Source: Oscillospiraceae bacterium (lineage in GTDB: Bacteria; Bacillota_A; Clostridia; Oscillospirales; WRJC01). From it: a stretch of DNA of 64,000 bases. The translations under genes were made by a program, and so were the position numbers. Shown in pieces: positions 61,543 to 64,000 of this stretch. Position 1 is the stretch's first letter. Every line of letters starts with the position of its first letter. Under the pieces are notes generated by a model. The model searched no databases, was not told the DNA's origin, and was given only the letters and a program-made list of their open reading frames with translations. The DNA lies in NCBI GenBank assembly GCA_009782405.1, contig WRJC01000011.1, forward strand, positions 1-64,000, given 5' to 3'.

Positions 61543-62754
61543 TCAACCGCCGGATAAAAGCGCATAAATTTCTCCGTACATTTCCATCAATTCGTATTTG
61601 TTGATAATCGTAAATTCGCTGATGTCATTTTCAAAATAAACCCGAATCAATGAGTCAGTAATGATATAGCCGCCGGAACTCGCCCATTCGCCGTTCGCAA
61701 AATCGAAACTTCCGTCCGCGTTGAAGACAATCCACCTTTCCGGATCGTTTTCGCAATAATATCTTTCGCTGAAAAGAATCGGCAAATTCAAGCTTTCATC
61801 TGTATTTTCCCGCCCGTAACAAAGAGGCGGATCCATTTGGTCCATGTCATATGGGTCAAACAGGCAATAGCTGCTCAATTCATAGAATTCGTCTAATTGG
61901 CGCGACAATATGTTGGGTTCATAAGCGTAAAAACTCTTCCATTCCCCGGCACCGGGGGTTTCGATCGTCACTTCTAACAAAAATATTGTGTACGGGTCGG
62001 TGCCGCGGCAAAACAAAAATCCAACCGTCTTTATTTCTTCGATATAATCCGAACCGGATCTGGGAATGTAAAGCGCTTTCGCGTTTTGCGCGATGGTTTT
62101 TTCGTCAAGCCCAAATTCGCCCATGGCTTCTTCGAGCGTGACATACCTGTTTTCTTTTTTGCTGAAATTGTAGCTGGTCATTTCCCCGTCGGTCCCATAT
62201 ATGGGGTATGCCGCATAAGTCATTACGATTTGCAAATAATCGTCGCTTGTGAAGGGGTAGGATTTTATTTCGATCCAATCAAACCAGTCATCTCCGAATT
62301 TTGCCATTTCATTCATGAAATCGTCGTAAACCTGCTGCACTTCGGATTTTATGGCGAGGTTGATAGTTTCGATTTCGGGGTTTTTCCAATTGTACTGCTC
62401 GAGCGCCGGCTGGTTCCCGTCGTACTTTATCATCAATATTTCGGCGATGTTGTCCCCGATGTATTCTTGGGTCATGATTCCGATTTTTGTTTCGCTGTTG
62501 TCTATTGAAGCCAAAACGAGTTCATCTCCCTTTGTCGCCTCCGTTTCGGTTTCATTTTGGGTGAAACGGACTATTTCGCTATTTTCGACGATCATCGTTT
62601 CGTCCTCGGTTTTCTCGGTTTCCCCGGGTTTCCCGAACTCTTCGGTTTTTTCATTTTCATCGGTTCCCTCATGAATTTTTGCGATTTTGCATGACAACAT
62701 AAAAGTCGGCAAAAAAAACGTCAGGGCAATTAAAATCCCAATTCTTTTTTTCAT
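61543..62754 (-). CDS. Lipoprotein of unknown function
   Basis: A 403-residue protein with a lipoprotein signal (MKKRIGILIALTFFLP..., lipobox MLSC, Cys22), an acidic Glu/Thr-rich linker (about 30-75) and a folded region. Part of the latter (FMNEMAKFGDDWFDWIEIKSYPF, LQIVMTYAAYP) resembles surface-located protein domains seen in clostridia. No catalytic motif recognised. It is encoded just downstream of the transaldolase gene in the same direction, 13 bases apart. Confidence 0.72.
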   Translation of the reverse strand: MKKRIGILIALTFFLPTFMLSCKIAKIHEGTDENEKTEEFGKPGETEKTEDETMIVENSEIVRFTQNETETEATKGDELVLASIDNSETKIGIMTQEYIGDNIAEILMIKYDGNQPALEQYNWKNPEIETINLAIKSEVQQVYDDFMNEMAKFGDDWFDWIEIKSYPFTSDDYLQIVMTYAAYPIYGTDGEMTSYNFSKKENRYVTLEEAMGEFGLDEKTIAQNAKALYIPRSGSDYIEEIKTVGFLFCRGTDPYTIFLLEVTIETPGAGEWKSFYAYEPNILSRQLDEFYELSSYCLFDPYDMDQMDPPLCYGRENTDESLNLPILFSERYYCENDPERWIVFNADGSFDFANGEWASSGGYIITDSLIRVYFENDISEFTIINKYELMEMYGEIYALLSGG

Positions 62755-62767
62755 TGCAAAACACCTC

Positions 62768-63415
62768 TTATTTGGGCATACTTTCCCAGTCTTTCATGAA
62801 TTTTTCGAGTCCGGAAGCGGTGAGCGGATGATCTATCATTTGCATCAACACTTTGAAAGGCACCGTGGCGATGTCGCAGCCTATTTTTGCGAGCTGGGTC
62901 AAATGGATTGGGTGGCGGGCGCTTGCGGCCACTATTTGCGCCTTTTTTTCCGATGCGTCTATGATTTCCCTGATTCCGTCGACGAGATCGAGCCCGTCCC
63001 AGCCTATGTCGTCGAGCCTGCCCACAAAAGGCGCCACGAACGATGCCCCGGCGTTTATCGCCAGTATAGCCTGGGCTTCGGAAAACATGAGCGTGACACA
63101 TACCCTGATGCCCATTTTCGAAAGGACGCTGCAGGCTTTGAGGCCTTCGGCGCACATGGGGATTTTTACGACCATGCGTTCGTTTATGGCTGAGATTTCT
63201 TTGCCTTCCTTGACCATGCCTTCCCACTCAAGCGAGACTACTTCGGCGAAAATGAGGCCCTCGGGCATGATATTTGTTATTTCGGCTATCGCATCCTCGA
63301 ATTTTTTGCCTTCTTTGGCTATTATGGAGGGATTTGTGGTGGCTCCGGAAATGATTCCCATTTCGTAAGCTTGTTTTATGTCATTGATGTTTGCCGTGTC
63401 GATAAATAGTTTCAT
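62768..63415 (-). CDS. Transaldolase, small (TalC/fructose-6-phosphate aldolase type)
   Basis: A 215-residue Schiff-base TIM barrel, the short class of transaldolases. MKLFIDTANINDIKQAYEMG is the family opening, GATTNPSIIAKEGK the phosphate/N-terminal motif, RMVVKIPM places the catalytic Lys, and VTLMFSEAQAILAINAGASFVAPFVGRLDD is the conserved distal half. It transfers dihydroxyacetone or cleaves fructose-6-phosphate; the sequence alone does not separate these. ATG 63415 has GAGGAG nine bases upstream. It is next to an E1/transketolase-like gene, consistent with a pentose-phosphate or keto-acid module. Confidence 0.92.
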   Translation of the reverse strand: MKLFIDTANINDIKQAYEMGIISGATTNPSIIAKEGKKFEDAIAEITNIMPEGLIFAEVVSLEWEGMVKEGKEISAINERMVVKIPMCAEGLKACSVLSKMGIRVCVTLMFSEAQAILAINAGASFVAPFVGRLDDIGWDGLDLVDGIREIIDASEKKAQIVAASARHPIHLTQLAKIGCDIATVPFKVLMQMIDHPLTASGLEKFMKDWESMPK

Positions 63416-63456
63416 TTGTGTTCGCTCCTCTTTGAATATATTTTCAAAATCTTCGT

Positions 63457-64000
63457 TCACACGCCCTTTTTGGCCAAACGCAAAAGTTCGGGCGCGGTGT
63501 AATCCTGTTTTGGCCCGTAACCACAGAGCGGAAGCAGCTTTTCGTGGATTGCATCCAAAATCCAGCTTGCCTGCGGAAAATAGTCCGAATCCCATTCTAC
63601 AGGGGGAGTTATCCAATTTTTGGCGCCGACCACGACCGGGGCGGCGGCCAAATCGCCGAACGCCATTTCGGTTATGTTCCTGGCCATGTCGTTTAGTATC
63701 GAACCCCTCGCCGGGGCATCCGAAACGAGCAGGACCCTTTTTGTTTTCTTTGCCGATTCCAAGACTTTTTCGTAGTTGAAGGGAACTATGCTCCGGGCAT
63801 CTATCACTTCTGCGCTTATTCCGTATTTTTCCTTTAATATGTCGGCGGCTTCGAGCGCCCTGTACAGCGCGGGGCCTATGGTCAAAATGGTGAGTTCGTT
63901 TCCCTTGCGTTTTATGTCGGGTTCGCCGATTTCAATTTCGTAGCTTTCCTTGGGCACCCCGTTTTTGTCAAACATTTCCCCCATTTCGTATATGCGCTGG
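63457..64000 (-). CDS. 2-oxoacid dehydrogenase E1 beta / transketolase C-terminal-like protein, 5' part beyond the window
   Basis: Only the last about 180 residues are visible; the frame is open to the right edge. EIEIGEPDIKRKGNELTILTIGPALYRALEAADIL, GISAEVIDARSIVPFN, VLLVSDAPARGS and the final VEWDSDYFPQASWILDAIHEKLLPLCGY fit the C-terminal ligand-binding domain shared by E1 beta and transketolases, closer to the E1-type pattern. It probably supplies the C-terminal half of a thiamine-diphosphate enzyme acting with an upstream partner. Exact substrate unknown because the N-terminal half is missing. Confidence 0.75.
   Translation of the reverse strand, partial: QRIYEMGEMFDKNGVPKESYEIEIGEPDIKRKGNELTILTIGPALYRALEAADILKEKYGISAEVIDARSIVPFNYEKVLESAKKTKRVLLVSDAPARGSILNDMARNITEMAFGDLAAAPVVVGAKNWITPPVEWDSDYFPQASWILDAIHEKLLPLCGYGPKQDYTAPELLRLAKKGV

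Overview
The window looks like chromosome from an uncultured or poorly characterised anaerobic Firmicute, most likely a clostridium. The evidence is a tRNA-dependent T-box leader, a walR-walK-yycH-yycI operon, spoVG, whiA, oxygen-sensitive glycyl radical enzymes with radical SAM activases, Shine-Dalgarno-driven starts including many GTG/TTG starts, and AT-rich sigma-A promoters with near-perfect 17-base spacers. There are no phage genes, insertion sequences or CRISPR arrays. The gene at each end of the window is cut.

Layout. 0-5 kb: a zinc-ribbon protein (cut at the left edge), an AlkD-type DNA glycosylase, two small cysteine-rich or zinc-ribbon proteins and a UvrD/PcrA helicase. 4.9-7.8 kb: a Trp T-box leader controlling only trpD-trpC-trpF. 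7.9-11.3 kb: a HemE-like methyltransferase, a GH5-like glycosidase and an AEC permease. 11.4-16 kb: a complete leftward liv-type ABC importer with its own promoter. 16-22.5 kb: sugar-related genes (EamA exporter, ThuA-like protein, GH2 beta-galactosidase, a TIM-barrel-like protein). 22.5-30.1 kb: two divergent glycyl-radical-enzyme/activase modules, the left one also carrying a second HemE-like methyltransferase.

30.1-39.3 kb: one long leftward run of housekeeping and cell-envelope genes: membrane protein, CdaR-type regulator, ftsE, ftsX, M23 hydrolase, S41 protease, greA, lysS and two small membrane proteins. 39.4-43.7 kb: a lipoprotein, an Fe-S aldo/keto reductase behind a perfect palindrome, spoVG, murC and a DUF2284 protein. 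43.7-50.5 kb: a third HemE-like protein, divergent from an FGGY kinase, class II aldolase-like protein, Cys-rich protein and GH116-like glycosidase. 50.5-61.5 kb: murA (natural Cys-to-Asp form), then yycI, yycH, walK, walR, a stalk/deacetylase-like protein, a DUF3810 protein, a short whiA and murB, headed by tRNA-Ala(CGC). 61.5-64 kb: a lipoprotein, a transaldolase and a cut E1/transketolase-like gene.

Two themes run through the window. One is cell-wall building and surveillance (murA, murB, murC, Wal, FtsEX with hydrolase, CtpA). The other is anaerobic carbohydrate or small-molecule breakdown (GH2, GH5-like, GH116, sugar kinase and aldolase, two radical enzymes) interleaved with three different HemE-like methyltransferases. 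The most promising unassigned system is the divergent glycyl radical pair at 22.5-30.1 kb, especially the right-hand enzyme, whose active-site loop lacks the Cys-x-Glu signature of known eliminases.
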